From NCBI GenBank assembly GCA_023079485.1, contig CM041107.1, forward strand, positions 5,290,657 to 5,354,656: a stretch of 64,000 bases of DNA, in the 5' to 3' direction. Source of the stretch: Archilochus colubris (taxonomy: Eukaryota; Chordata; Aves; Apodiformes; Trochilidae). The position numbers and the translations under genes were made by a program. Of this stretch, positions 44,601 through 57,316 are shown piece by piece. The stretch's first letter is position 1. Every line of letters begins with the position of its first letter. Under the pieces are notes generated by a model. That model saw only the letters and a program-made list of their open reading frames with translations, ran no database searches and was not told the DNA's origin.

Positions 44601-47600
44601 AAAAAAATACAAAACAATCCCCCCCATCCCCAACCCTCATTTAAAGCTTTAAAACCAAAGCACAAAATGCACAGTAATTAAATTGTTAAAGAATTTATGA
44701 GTGTTTCTGGGTGAGCTAGGGGTTGGGTTTTTTTCCCTTTCCCCCTTTCTCATCCTTTTCTCTCTCCTTCTCTCTTTTTTTTTTTTTTTCTCCTGACCAT
44801 AAAACCAGTTGTGGAATTCCAATTCCTGCATTGATTTTTCGAGATAAAACTTTAAGAAACTCGAGTAACAAAAGGCTGTGCATGTGAAATGGATTTGCCT
44901 TTGTTACAGGGGCAGAAAATATTGAACTATATAATGCTGTGAGGTCTTTGGCCTGAATACTAATAATCATTACTTACCAGAAATGAACAGAAGCCCAGGA
45001 GGTTCAGCAGCTCCCAATTGGCTTTGGCATCCCAACAAAGGCAGTGAATGAGGGACCAGGGACTCAGAGAGGGGTCCTGGGCTCAATTTCTCTGCCTGGA
45101 TTAATATTACCAACCCGAGCTGCCCAGGAATTGGTGATCCTGTGAATTGGGCTCTTTTGAATTGATGCCCTGTGAATTGGAGTCCTGTCAATGGATGCCC
45201 TGGGAGGTGATGCTGGGTACATCTGGTGCACGTGGTCCTTTCAAAACCTGCCACGTGCTCTACATGAGGAGGTTTTGTCCCTCATCATGTCCTCCCTGGC
45301 TGAGTTCATCTGCCCTGTGCTCAGCTGGGCAGAAATTCCAGCTGAGCTGGGAGAATTCATCTCCATCACCTCAAAAATCTCTACCAACTCATGGCACCCA
45401 CCAGGGACAGGCACTGACCAGCCTGCTGGCTCTTCCTACCCCAGACTCTGAGTGGATTAAAGATGCTGGGACCCAGGAGGAAACCAGCTGGGGACTCATC
45501 CTTGAAGCTCTGATGTCTCAGCACCAGTCTGGGAGGTGTCAGGGCCCATTAATTCCTGGGAAGGGCACAGAGGCTCCTCAATTGCTCTCCTTTGCCTCAT
45601 AAAAACCCATCTGTGATTAGATCTGAAAGGCAACCTTGCTGCTTGACCTTCCATACAACCAAGCAGGTCAATTAGAAGGGCACAAAAGGGACCAGATTTG
45701 TTCTGGTGACTCTGAGGTCAACGTCACTTCTTCTCTGAACTGTCCTAGAAAGCTGCTGAGGAAATAAATGTTCCTTCCTGCTACCCAATGAAGGAGCAAA
45801 TGAGACCTTCCTGCAGCATCACTGCTCAAGGATAGACACAGTTTGGAGCCTTCTTCCTTTTCAGTTTCTTCCTTTCTTTGGCCACCAGCTGGCTGGCAGG
45901 TTGGTGCCTCCCCAGCTCAGCAGCTCTCAAGGTGCTGGGCTGCTTTGTGTGCTTTGGAGTTGGAAATATGGAAAGCAGCTGGATGGAGCAGATTGGCCAC
46001 CTCGAAGACCTAACAACCCCCAGGGATGATGAGAGGAGCTGGCAAAGCCAAAGAAAGAATTGGAATTAATAGCAAGAGATCTATGAAAGGCCTTAGCCAC
46101 AGGTTGTACCACTTGTAAAGCTTTATCTCAGGGAGTTCATGGCAGGGACAAGATATTTCTCCAAACAAGTGGTAAGGGGATGGTTCATAGGTCAGAGAAG
46201 GTGGGGAGAAACTTGGCAGACTCAGAATTCCAAATCTCTGAGCTTTGGCTGGGGGTGAGGGATTTCAGCTCCCACTAAAACCACTTGGCCCTGGTGGGAC
46301 ATCTCCAGGAATGCCTTAGTTGAGCTGAAGAGGTGGCTTTGCTGTGCCCATCACCTGTGGTTTAATTCATGTGCTTGGTGTCCCCATCAGCTCTGTTTTG
46401 GGTTTGGTTCACACCCTGGAGTAGGGTCTGGATCCTGTCTGATGCCCTGGGATGGGAAGATGTGCTCCAGGAGCATCCCAGCCACATCCAGAACATGGGA
46501 TAGAGCTGGGACCAATCCAAAGCAGCCCCAAACCCACAGAATGTTGGTAGCCAAGGACACAAATCCTGCCTTTAGTTCTGAAGGGGAGCTGTGGCTTTGA
46601 GGACCTTCCATCTCCAGGAGAAGCTTCCAGGGGTTTTGCTGCACATCTGGGTGATGTTTCTCCACTCCATCTGCCTGGCCAGCCAAAAACCCTTCTGAAG
46701 AGGCAAAGTCCTGTGATTCTTTTCAGGAGTAAGTGGGCAGGCTAAGTGCACATCTATCTCCAGAGCTACAAGTGTTCAAAAGGCAGATTGGAGCTGCCAG
46801 AGGTTGGAGTGCTGGATTCACAGCCTCAGCTCTCTTGGCTGCAATTCCTGGGTAAGATTGAATGAAAAACATCAAGTTGAAGATGGGAAATCCATCCTCA
46901 GGGCCACAGAGGTGGAGCACACCTCTGGATCTCCAGGTCTGTAATATTTAAATTGATTCTCCCCCAGCCTGACTCAGGGTGAGGAAGGCAAAGCCTTCTT
47001 GGACAGCTGGGGGATGAAAAGCCAACCTCTAATCCTTAATGTCTCATTGGCACATTGTAAATTTGAGGTTATTCACAAGGTTTTGAACCTCCTGGTTGAT
47101 GGCACAGCCTAAGCAGATCCTTTTCTGTTTCCTGATGCTTGTTAGGCTGGCTTGGAGAGAGTGGAAAGAACAGGGGGGGGGAAAAAAAAACCCAACAGAT
47201 TTAGTTATTTCTTTTACAATATGCCCCTAAAAGGAGCCTCATAAAATATGAATTCCACTGAATGTGCTTGTTTCTAAATTCAGAACATGTGTCCAAGTGA
47301 ATCTGGAGCTCAGGAAATGAAGGACAAAGTGTTTGGGATGGGAGATGTGCAGGCAGAGAGCTGCCCTCCCCCTGCCTGCACTGACCCCTCCAGCCCCCCC
47401 AGCATTTGGGCTGCTTTTCCCTAACTCTGTCCCACCCAGGACACTTCACCCTTGCTGTGCATCCCCCCCCTCAGCTCCTGGGCCTTGGCTTGCAATATTA
47501 TATTGTAAATTTGCAATATTAGAAGTGCTCAGGGGAACAGGCTGATGCCTCATCCTGGGCATTTTCTCAGGGCTACCTCTGGCTCCCTCATTTTCCAAGC

Positions 47601-49794
47601 CCCCTTCTCAGCCTCCAAAGAACCATTCCCACTTTTTTCAACTAGAGAAGAAAAAAAAAAAACCAAAACCAAGCCCCAGACCCCTAGAATTTCCTGCCCT
47701 GCCAAATGTTTCTGAGTTCTGCAAACCTCCTCTGCCAACCAGGCTGGGCTGGGAAGAGAAACTCTGAAATAACATTTGCAAGAGGAGAGCTTGGCAGAGG
47801 AAATTGCTTTTGATCCCTGCAAATAATTCCCTTGGCAATTTGGGGGGAGGTTGTTGGTTTGTATTTTTTTCTTGTTGTTGTTGTTGTTGTTTCCATTCCT
47901 GCCGTGTTAACTCTGTGTTTGTACTAATTAATTTCACCAGAATCAGCTCAACTTGGGGAAGGGCAGAACCACTGCAAACCAGACAGTTCTTTTATTTTGC
48001 AAATATGAAGGCTGAAACAGGAACAGAGGTAAAGTTGTCCCAGAGGCAGCAGGGGAGGATCCAGCCTCCTCTGGGCACAAGTTTGGTTTCCCCATGCAGA
48101 TATTGTCTGAAGTCCCAGCTTCCTCCTTGTGCCCAGGATTTAATTGCCCTCCAGGTCCATATTTTTCACACCCTCCTTTCATTTTCCTGGGTTCCAAGGT
48201 GGGATACAGACTCACTGGGACTTTTGCCAGGGCAGCAGCAATTGTCACTCTCTGAGCTCATTTCTCTCCAGGGAGGGAACCACAGAGCAGAGAGCAGCCA
48301 GAAAACAAGGGGACATTTACAGCAGTGTGGAAATAAATTCCCCAGCAAGGTGTGAGAGGGGCTGGGAGCAGGGTGTTTCATCAGCCCCACATCAAGAAGC
48401 TGCAGAACCAGATTTTCATGGGAAAACTCCCCCAGGGCTGCTGGATCCCAATGGATGGGCTCCACTGATGATGCTCTGGGGTTTTGGGGTCCCTCGTGTA
48501 CACTCAGCTTCCCTCTGTCTGGATGCAGGGATGCTGCTCTGCTCTTCCTGCTGATGGGTAACCTGGTCTTTAACTGGGGAGACCAAACCTGGGGGGTTTC
48601 TAGCTTGCAGGCTCTGCTTCCCTCTGCTAAAAGTGAAGCAAAGGATGCACAGAATTTTAGGGGTAATGAAAAGGGCCAAAAACGTTTGCTCTTGGATGAG
48701 AGAAGCTGCAGGAAATGCTTAGCTGGGAGCTGGATGGATCAGGGGTTTTTGAGCACAGGAAGGCAGAGAAATATTAGGAGGTGAGATGGGCTGATAGGTC
48801 AGTCCAGGAGAATAGATAGATGGATGGATTAAAGAAAGATCCACTTAGCCATCCATCTATCTATCTATTTATCCTCAGTCTTCATCTAGGAGAAGAGCTC
48901 AGTCCCAGTGATGGGAAATGTTTCAGGATTTAAGCAGTGAGATGGATAGGTGGAGGAACAGATGGATGGTTGAGTAGCTTTCCACCAATCCATCTCCATC
49001 CATCCTTACACCTAAATCTTTGTCTGATCTCATCAATACAAGCAGATAAATAGCTGGGAACCTAAGCAGGGGGAGAGGGAAAGAGAGAGAGAGAATTCAG
49101 GATAAAGATAAGAGAAAGAGGGTGTATTCATCCTTAGAAGGTGCCTGTGGATTGAAAAGGAAACTGGAAGGGGTGTTTTGGGAGCATCCATGCCTGTCCT
49201 GCCCAGGGCTGCTGGTCACCTCCCCTCCCTCCCTGCTCACTCAGGCTCTGCCTTTGGAAGGAATTCACTTCAGAGGGAAGGAATTAAAATTAGAAGGTTT
49301 TTTTGGTTGGTTGGTTTGGTTTGTTTGGGTTTTTTGTTTTATTTTTTTTTTTTTTTTTTTGCCTTGCCAGCTGCTGATGCCCCCTTTCCTCGAGCCTTCA
49401 AGAGAAGGTGACTGGGAAAGTCACTGCACTGGCTGTGTCTGTGCAGGGAACATTGGGTTTCAGAGCCTCTCAAATTGCAACATGAATCAAAGTGGACAGC
49501 TGGAGCCTTTGCATCCCTGTCCTCCTGCCTGCACACACACCAGGCCCTGCTCTGTCCTGAGGATGTCTGTGACAAGCCAGAGGTGACAGCTCCAGGAGCT
49601 GACCCCAGAGATGTGTCCATCTGTGAGGACAGCAGCTGGATGGCTTCTAGAAAGGAGGCAGATTCCCTCTGCTATGGAAGTGGAGGTCCAGGAGCTTTTA
49701 AATGGGGATTTTCCCAGTTTTTTAGACAGGGGGATGGAGATGTAGAGATGTTCAGGAGCTGCTGTGCTGTGCCATCCATCACTGCAGCTCCCTG
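44601..49794. other. Intergenic, about 5 kb without gene or CR1
   Basis: No protein-like frame, RNA gene or CR1 was recognised. Simple tracts include T/C runs (44730-44790), a (TTG)n run at 47872-47891, a GATA/TATC inverted motif at 48811-48869, and poly-T at 49340-49361. The 44815-44980 segment is AT-rich and complex. Confidence 0.5.
47872..47891 (+). repeat. (TTG)n microsatellite
   Basis: Six to seven TTG units after a T-rich stretch. Confidence 0.85.
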
Positions 49795-50095
49795 GAAGGA
49801 GAATGAGGGAGGAGGGGTCAGGCTCTGTTCCCAAGGAACAAGGGATGGGACAAGAGGAACTTTTGGCACAACTCAAGTTGTGCCAGGGGAGGTTTAGGTT
49901 GGAGCTGGGGAAGAATTTCTGCCTGGAAAGGGTTGTCAGGGCCTGGCCCAGGCTGCCCAGGGCAGGGCTGGAGTCCCCATCATCCCTGGAGGGGTTTCAG
50001 AGCCCTGGAGATGTGGGGATGAGGGACATGGAGCAGTGCTGGGGGAAGGGTTGGATTTGATGTTCTTTTCCAACCCAAATGATTCTGTGATTCCC
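49795..50095 (+). mobile_element. CR1 LINE 3' end
   Basis: A sister copy of 8785-9155, sharing AACAAGGGATGGGACAAGAG, AGGTTGGAGCTGGGGAAGAA, and the CAGGGCCTGGCCCAGGCTGC stretch, with a TTTTCCAACCCAAATGATTC tail. It has an extra ACAACTCAAGTTGTGC palindrome near 49868-49883. Confidence 0.93.
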
Positions 50096-50726
50096 TTGAT
50101 CTCCAGCAGACACCTCCAGCTCTTGGACCTCTTGGTTCTCTCCTCTTCCCAAACCCACACAAGGGACCCTGCTCCAAACTCCTGACACTTCACCACCCCA
50201 GCACCCTGAAGCCTTTCATTCCAGTGAGTGTTCTTGCTGCTCTCCCATCAGCACTGGGAGCTGCAGAGGAGCTGTTGTTCCAGCAGAGATTTGAGTCCCT
50301 GCTTCCAGTGCCAAAATCGCTAAGGGACTCGTCAGTGATATTTCAATAATAATGATCAGGATCAGCCAGCCAGCCAGGGGCTGGTGCTGAGCTCATAGGC
50401 AGGGACAAAATCCCTCCCTGCTAGGAAAAGATCTTGACCCCGAAATGGTTGGGTACCAGGAAATCTGTTTATTGGTTTAATGACCTTTGGCTGAAGTCAT
50501 GAGCAAAAAAATCGAGACAGGATGAGGCAGACAGAGGCAAAACATCAAAGGGACATGTGCTGAGCTGAATTTATTCAATTCCACCTTTTCAGCCTCTGCT
50601 TTCCTATGTCCCAGTACCAAGCTTGCCAGTTCCTATCATAAGGACACCGGTTTGGTCCCTTGGTTGGATCCCACCACAGGTTTTGTGCCTTGGGACCCCC
50701 CCTGACAGTCACCAGGTTGGGCAGGG

Positions 50727-50920
50727 GGTAAAGTGGGTGCTGCAATAAGGGATATTTTTGGTGTAAGGTGGGTAGGTGGGTGCTGCAATAGGGTTTCCTG
50801 GGTCTAAGTCGGGTAGGGGGTGATGCAGTGGAGTTTCTGGGGTGTAGGGTGGGTGATGCAGTGGGGTTCTTGGTTGTGGGGTGGGTGGGTGATGCAGGTG
50901 GGTTCTTGGGTGTCAGCTGC
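50727..50920 (+). repeat. G-rich minisatellite, about 5 units of 31-43 bp
   Basis: Units share GGGTGGGTGATGCAGTGG or GGTGGGTGCTGCAATA followed by a TTCTTGGGTGT or TTCCTGGGTCT word. The first two units (CTGCAATA type) are longer than the last three (GATGCAG type). G-rich on the plus strand. Confidence 0.85.
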
Positions 50921-51594
50921 AGATGTTGCCCCCAGCTTTAGGGAACTCTGGGGACATTCCCCCACCCCGAGGGCACCATCCCCTGATGTGGAGTGGCTGG
51001 GACTGCTGTGCTGGGTCCCCTGGATGCTTCGCCTTGGGATGGTGACTTGCAGGGAAAAAAAAACCAAACCAGAACCTCTCTGCTGGTGAGACACAGGCCT
51101 GTGATGAGGCACTTGCTTAGCATGGATGGAAGTCAACAGGGAGCCAAGCAGGGGGAGGATTTTCATACCCATCCCTCTCTCACTGCTACGGAAAGGGAAA
51201 GTTCATTGGTTGTCAATATTCCCCTGCTGGGCTAAAAGCTTAAGGAGCTGCTTTGCAGATGCCCACTGTGAGGAGCAGGCTATAAATGTTTCCAGAGAGC
51301 AGTGATACATCACAGCTCATGGTCCTTCCCACTGAGAAAGATTCCAGCCCCAGCTCCTTCCAGGGACACCCTCATGGACTGCAATCTCTTGGCAGCAGCA
51401 CAATCACAGACGTATTGTTCCCAGGTACCAAATTGCCCACTGGTGAATTAATAGTGAGTGCCTTGCCCTTAGACAGCTCTTCCAGCTCTCAGCCTCAAAA
51501 TAAATTAAAAAAAAAAAAAAAGGGTGGTTAGCATCACCATCCCTATTTTCCCAGGAGGGAAACTGAGGCAGGGGCACTGCCAGTCCATAGAACC

Positions 51595-51720
51595 CTAGGA
51601 TGTCAGGTTGGAAGGGACCTCAAGGATCATCTGGTCCGACTCTTCTGATATTATTGTTTATTTCAGATGTCTCAGCAACCCCTTGAGCTGGCCAAGCTGT
51701 TGTTGCTGGTCTGCCTGCCA
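51595..51720 (-). mobile_element. CR1 LINE 3' end
   Basis: The plus strand reads GATGTCAGGTTGGAAGGGAC, then CTCAAGGATCATCTGGTCCG and GATGTCTCAGCAACCCCTTG. This is a minus-oriented CR1 of the same type as 29120-29260. Confidence 0.85.
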
Positions 51721-52274
51721 GTTGACCACTGATATGGCCTTCCTGGTGAGATCCTGCCCCCAGCCATGGCTTTGGGAGTAAGAAACCTTTCAGCAGATGT
51801 CTGGTGTTTTTTCCTGAAGAAACGAAGCTCCAAAGCAGCTACAGGCACTGAGCACCTGCAGCTCTGCTCTCTAACCCCCTCGCTGCCTTTGGAACCTGTC
51901 AGAAACTGTCAAGCAAAAATCTGGCAGAGGAAGAGAGGTTCCTGATGGTTCTGATGGTTCCTGATGGTTCTACCATCTCCTGTCAAGAGTGGCTGAGCAG
52001 AGTCCCCAGAAAATGAGCTGGGAGGAGCTGGCAGCATCATCCCCTTCTCAGCTGGAGTGGGGGCCATGGCTCAGGCTTGCAGGGAGGAGGACAGGGGGGG
52101 ACAAAGGACATGAAAAGTCTCCACCAGAACTGAGGGTCACCCCCATGACACTCATCTCCAGGAGCCCAGCCAACTCCTGGACTCTTTTTGGGTTTTTTTT
52201 TTTCCCTGTTTTTATTTTTTTTTTCCTGCATGACAATTTTCATGCCCCTGGTTAGGGAGGTGGAGGGGAACCCC

Positions 52275-52345
52275 TGCAAAACCCAGGCAAGGTGATGATC
52301 TTAGAGGTCTTTTCCAACTGTGATGATTCTGGGGTTCTCTGGAGA
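52275..52345 (+). mobile_element. CR1 3' tail only
   Basis: GGTGATGATCTTAGAGGTCT then TTTCCAACTGTGATGATTCT is the last 60 bases of a CR1. Nothing upstream is recognisable. Confidence 0.75.
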
Positions 52346-55300
52346 GTGGCAGAGGGAACCCAGGCACCAAATCCATCAGGCAAAAAGCCCAAATTTGCTT
52401 CAGAGTAGCTGAGATGGGACAGAAACCCTTTTATCCCCCATTCTCAGCCCCTGTGACTGTCCTGCTATCCCCTCACCTGGAATTAGATCAGTTTTCTTTA
52501 GAGAACCTTGGATTTCATTGAACTGCTGGAGTTTATAGCAGCTCAGATGTTCTGGAGCTGCATGAGGAAAGCTCCAGAAGTTTATCTGAGTCCATTCCAA
52601 GTGATTTCACTGATGTATTCTGCAGTGGGTTTAGCAGGTGAGCTCTTCAGTGGAATCATCACTGTATGAAGCAGACCCAACCCAAAGCTGCTAAACAGGA
52701 GTTTAAAGAAATATCTCAGAGCTGCTCTTGAGATGGATGGGAGCAGACAGAATGGGTCTGTCAAGTTCTCCTTAGTCAAATCAAACTGGAACTCATTAAA
52801 TACAGCAAAATAATTCACTGAATAATTCACTGCAGTTGAATAGGAAAGGTTTGGAGAACCTTGGGTTGTTTGATTGAAAACCAGCTTATTTTTAGGCTCC
52901 TGTGTATGATGTGACAAAGCAAAAAAAAAAAAAAAAGAGCTCTGTCACCTTGGTGTCAGGGGCCTTTTGTGGTGAAAGGTTCATTAAAGCTGCAACTTGC
53001 CAAATGCTGATGAGAAGAAGGGAGCACATTTGCTGGGGAGGGGAATTAACAGCAGCCCAGACTTGGGGACACTGGGGTTGGGGTTGGTCTTTTCTTTTTG
53101 GAGCATTTGGCTGAGGGGCTTGGACAGCTGGGACCTGCTGGGTCTCCATGGGTTGCATCGAGCCAGGCTTGGAGGGTCCCCACCCATCCCATGTTCTTCC
53201 TCAAGGCATCTCTGGGGTGGCTCCAGCATTCCCTGAGGACAAGGAAGGAAAAAGCCATTCCCTTTCTGTAGGAGTCTGAAGGCCAAACCTCAGATCTGGC
53301 CCTAAATCCTCCCTGCATTTTAGGAACCCATCACCAGTGGCCAGTCCAGCTCCTCCTCTCTGTGCCACCCTCCTCCTCCTCCTCCTTTAACTCCTTCCAT
53401 GCCCCTCCTGAGGTGACTCCACAGCCATCTCTGGCATCACCGGGTGAAAGAAAAAGCTTTAAACAAAATACAATTTTCCAGTTCATTTCAGTTAATCACA
53501 GAGCCTGTGTTCTGCACTGATCTCCTCTGCAGCCCCCATGGAGGGGGGGCAGGGGCTGATTGGCATTCCATTACACCAGAGCTGAGCCATTCAGAATGAA
53601 AAAAAAAAAACCAAAAACAACCAACAAAACCCACAACCCAGGCTTGATGGAAAGATTTGATTCAGTTTTCAAGCTAGACTAATTCAGAACCCAGAGTGCT
53701 ATAAATCAGAGCAAATGTTCTTTATAAAAAAAATACAGCCCCAGCCCCTGTGCAGCATCAGAGCTGGGATTTATGCCTGCAGCCCATGAAGCTGAAGGAC
53801 AAGTGAGGAGAGCACGGGGCTGCCACTCATTACTGGGCTCCCATCTGCCCTACCAACAACATGTTCTGCAGGCTCTGTGTCCAAGGGACATCTGGGGACA
53901 TTCTTTTCCCTTCAGGCTGGGAGCACAGCTCAGCCCTGCCCTCCTGTTGCTGCCTGCATGGACAGCACAGCCCTGGGGGTTGGGGGGGATGAAGCAGAGC
54001 AGATCCTTGGAGTGTCCCAGCCATGCAATCCAGGTCCTGGCCACAGCTTTCCAGGGCACAAACCACTCACACCCAGCCACAAACCCAGCTGGGTCTGAGG
54101 ATGCTGCAGACCCACACCTGGCTGTGCCTTTCAGGGCTATCACAGGGGAATTTTCACTCCAGCTCTGCTGAAACCCTTGGGTTTTCCCTCTTGGCTGCAC
54201 CACTTTATGCCCTGAAGAGTGTCCTGCTTGCAGAAAGCAGAGGAAAAACACCATTTCCCAACAACCTGGGAGCATGAGAAGCAGCTTAGAGAAAGGTTGG
54301 TGGGTGGGAAATCTCCTCTGGGCAGCTCTGGGCTCCCAGGCTGGATGATGGATATCCAGCCATGAGCACGGAGCCTGGGTGGGAAGCACTGGGATCCCTC
54401 CAGCTCCAGCTGCACAGGGGAATCCAGGAGCTCCTCTGGGCATGGGGATGTTCACCCTGCTCTCCTCTGGTCCTTTTCCCCCTGGAACACTGCTGTGTGA
54501 TGCCCTGGGAGATGGACACTGGGAACTGGACTCATCTAAAGCTGGGAAGTTGAGTTTTGATGAGAAATCTCCATCTTGAAGAGCTGACTAAGGAAGGGAA
54601 CAGCCATGATTTGGGTGGAAAAAAGGTAAAAGAGCAAGTCCATAATTCAGAGGATGGAGCATCCTTTCCTGCAGAGGCCCTGTCTGACCCCCAGCATCTT
54701 CCTCCCCCAGTGCAGGAGCTGAGCTGCTGAGATACCAACTGGTTCCCCCAGGAGAGGGAGGATTTGCCTTAGGATTTCCCACCCCAAGCTGCAGCAGAAC
54801 AAAGCAGCCCAGAAAATGCCCTTCCCCATAAACTTCCCCTTCTGATGCCAGCTCCAGCACTTTCACAGCCCAGCAGCTTTTTTACCCTTGGCACAAGGAG
54901 CTGCACTGAATCCCTGGCTTTGGGACTTTTTTTTTTTGGTTTTTTTTTGCTGGATTCCCCAGCAGACTTTGCTGCCTGGATCCTGCCATTTTTTACTTGC
55001 TTTCCAGTTCATAAAGTCTGGGGTGGAGCTGGGGGCTGTGAACATCTGGTGGCAATCTCCAGCTGATGGAGAAAAGGGCCCCATCTCTGAGGAACTGTCA
55101 CTGACATTTTAAAAAGCCAAATCTGAAATCCCCAAACAATTAAGAGGCTTTTTTTTAATTTATTTTTTTCCCTTCTTTCCCTCCCTATCTGAGGCATTAC
55201 ACAGTCAAGGCACCAGCTGAGAGCTCCATGTTGATCCTGACAGGAAAAGCTCTGATTGATGAATAATGGAGCACCAGTAAAAGAGAACTTTCAGGTGGAG

Positions 55301-56001
55301 CCATCATAACTCAATCCAAACAGTAATATCAGGATCTTTCCTTGGAGGAGTCTAAGCAGCAGTTAAGTATTAAATAAAAAAGGTGACATTTTATTTTATT
55401 TTCCTTTGGCAGTTCTGCACCTCCTGATTCAAAGCAGCACAAGGTGGGAAGTGCCACCTTGGAGGGGGAAGGAAAGTGGAAATGCAAATTGATCTGTGCC
55501 CAGCCTGGGCTATCAAAGGGCTTGATGGGGAAGGGGAAGAGGAGAAGAGGTCTAGGGCACTCTGCTGCATTTCTGGGCTGATTTACCACCTGGATTGGTG
55601 CCCTTTGACTTTCTGCTGTCATTCAAATTGCTGGGCTTGTTGTAGGGAAAGAAGAAAAAAACCAAACAAAACAATGAAAGCTTCAAAAGCTTCTTGCTGG
55701 TTTAGTACATGTTTGAGGATGCCTTCATTAAACACCCCAATAATTGGGATCCTGCCTTGGTCATCCCAAGCTGAACCAGAGATGAGAGCACTGGGAAGGT
55801 TGCCCAGGGAGTTGCCATCCCGACTGCACCAAAGCCACCCAGCAAAAAAAAACCCAAAAAACCCCCCAAATCCAACAAAACCCCCACAACCCAACCAACC
55901 CATGCACTCAATGCAAGGTTACAACCCAAGCATTTCAGTGGCAGGACTTAGAAAAACACCAGCAGAGCAAAACCTCCTAAAGCAAACACCTCCCTGCCTT
56001 T
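52346..56001. other. Intergenic, no gene seen
   Basis: No convincing gene or CR1 in about 3.6 kb. There are several A-rich or T-rich simple tracts (52920-52936, 53598-53640, 54928-54949, 55147-55170, 55840-55890). The longest frame (53850-54455, minus) has no recognisable domain. Confidence 0.5.
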
Positions 56002-56500
56002 ATCATAGAATCATAGAATCATAGAATTAGCCGGGTTGGAAGGGACCTCAGAGATCATCTAGTCCAACCCTTGACCCACCGGAGCAGTTGCTAGACCATG
56101 GCACTGAGTGCCACATCCAGTCTTTTTTTAAATGTCTCCAGGGACGGAGAATCTACCACCTCCCCGGGCAGTCCATTCCATAGCCTAATCACCCTCTCCG
56201 TGAAGAAATTCTTTCTAATATCTAACCTAAACCTCCCCTGGCACAACTTAAGACTGTGTCCTCTTGTCTTGTTGAAGGTCGTCTGTGAAAAGAGTCCAGT
56301 TCCCACCTCGCTACAGCCTCCTTTCAGGTAGTTGTAGACAGCAATGAGGTCTCCCCTGAGCCTCCTCTTCTTCAGGCTGAACAGCCCCAGCTCTCTCAGC
56401 CTCTCCTCATAGGGCCTGTGCTCGAGTCCCTTCACCAGCCTGGTTGCCCTCCTTTGGACCTGTTCCAGGACCTCTACATCCTTCTTAAACTGAGGGGCCC
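56002..56500 (-). mobile_element. CR1 LINE 3' end with open ORF2 tail, youngest copy
   Basis: The best preserved CR1 in the window. The plus strand starts with three copies of ATCATAGA(AT), the reverse of the CR1 3' terminal repeat, then GGGTTGGAAGGGACCTCAGA. The minus strand from 56435 to 56091 is an uninterrupted 114-codon frame with the CR1 ORF2 C-terminal pattern: [21 protein letters not shown] then VYNYLKGG, and [10 protein letters not shown] then [16 protein letters not shown]. This is the region after the reverse transcriptase domain. The copy is 5'-truncated near 56500, so it is not autonomous. The open frame and retained CpGs suggest a recent insertion. Confidence 0.96.
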
Positions 56501-57208
56501 AGGTCTCGGCAAAGGTCTCGGCAGCTCCCGGGGCCAGCGGGTGAGAGAGCCCCAGCAGAAAGCAGAGATTGAGTTGAGCTGCAGTCCAGGCTGTTTTTCC
56601 AAAGACTTTTCAGCAGACCTGACCCCAGGAGCAGCTTTTGCTTCCATCCCTGGTTCTCTGGCAGCTGCCCCGGGGAAGGTTCATTAATTTTTAATTCATT
56701 AGTTAATTTTCCAGCCCCCCCTTTCACAGGAGAATATCTCACCCATTGGCTTCTCTTGGAAATAACTTCTCCTTTCAAAAGCAAAGGGTGGGGTTTTGTG
56801 TTTCTGGTTGGTTTGGGGTTTTTTGTTTGGTTGGTTGTTGGTTTGTTTTGTTTTTCTAATGATTTGAAGCCTGCAGAATTTTTTGGAAGGGGTAGGGAGG
56901 AGCAGATAGCAGTGGAAAAACACATTGCAAGGCTTTTTCTCCTGTCCTGATAAGAGAACAGCACTAAATCATTTCCAAAAGAGCAAAGGTTAAGATAAGG
57001 CTCTGTGCTGCTCAGAAGTATCTCAGTAATTCCATTAGAGGCAGAAGTGGCAAAAAGCAACAGCTGAAATCAATTTTTCTGAGAGTTTAACATAATTTGG
57101 GGCTCAATGGAACTGGAAATGAAGAGGATTTTCTTCCCTAAGGAAAAAAGGATGCAAACAGTCAGCCTGAAGACATATGAGTTACAACCTCGTACAAAGT
57201 TTGCCTGT

Positions 57209-57316
57209 CCATCATCCTTCCATCCATCCCTCCATCCACCCATCCATCCCTCTATTCATCCATCCCTCCATCCCTTCCTCTATCCATCCATCCATCCATC
57301 CATCCATCCATCCATC
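57209..57316 (+). repeat. (CCAT)n / (CCATCCCT)n microsatellite, left part
   Basis: An imperfect CCAT array with CCCT and TTCC variants, ending in perfect CCAT units. It is the left half of an array that continues at 57633; the two halves are split by an inserted element. Confidence 0.93.
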
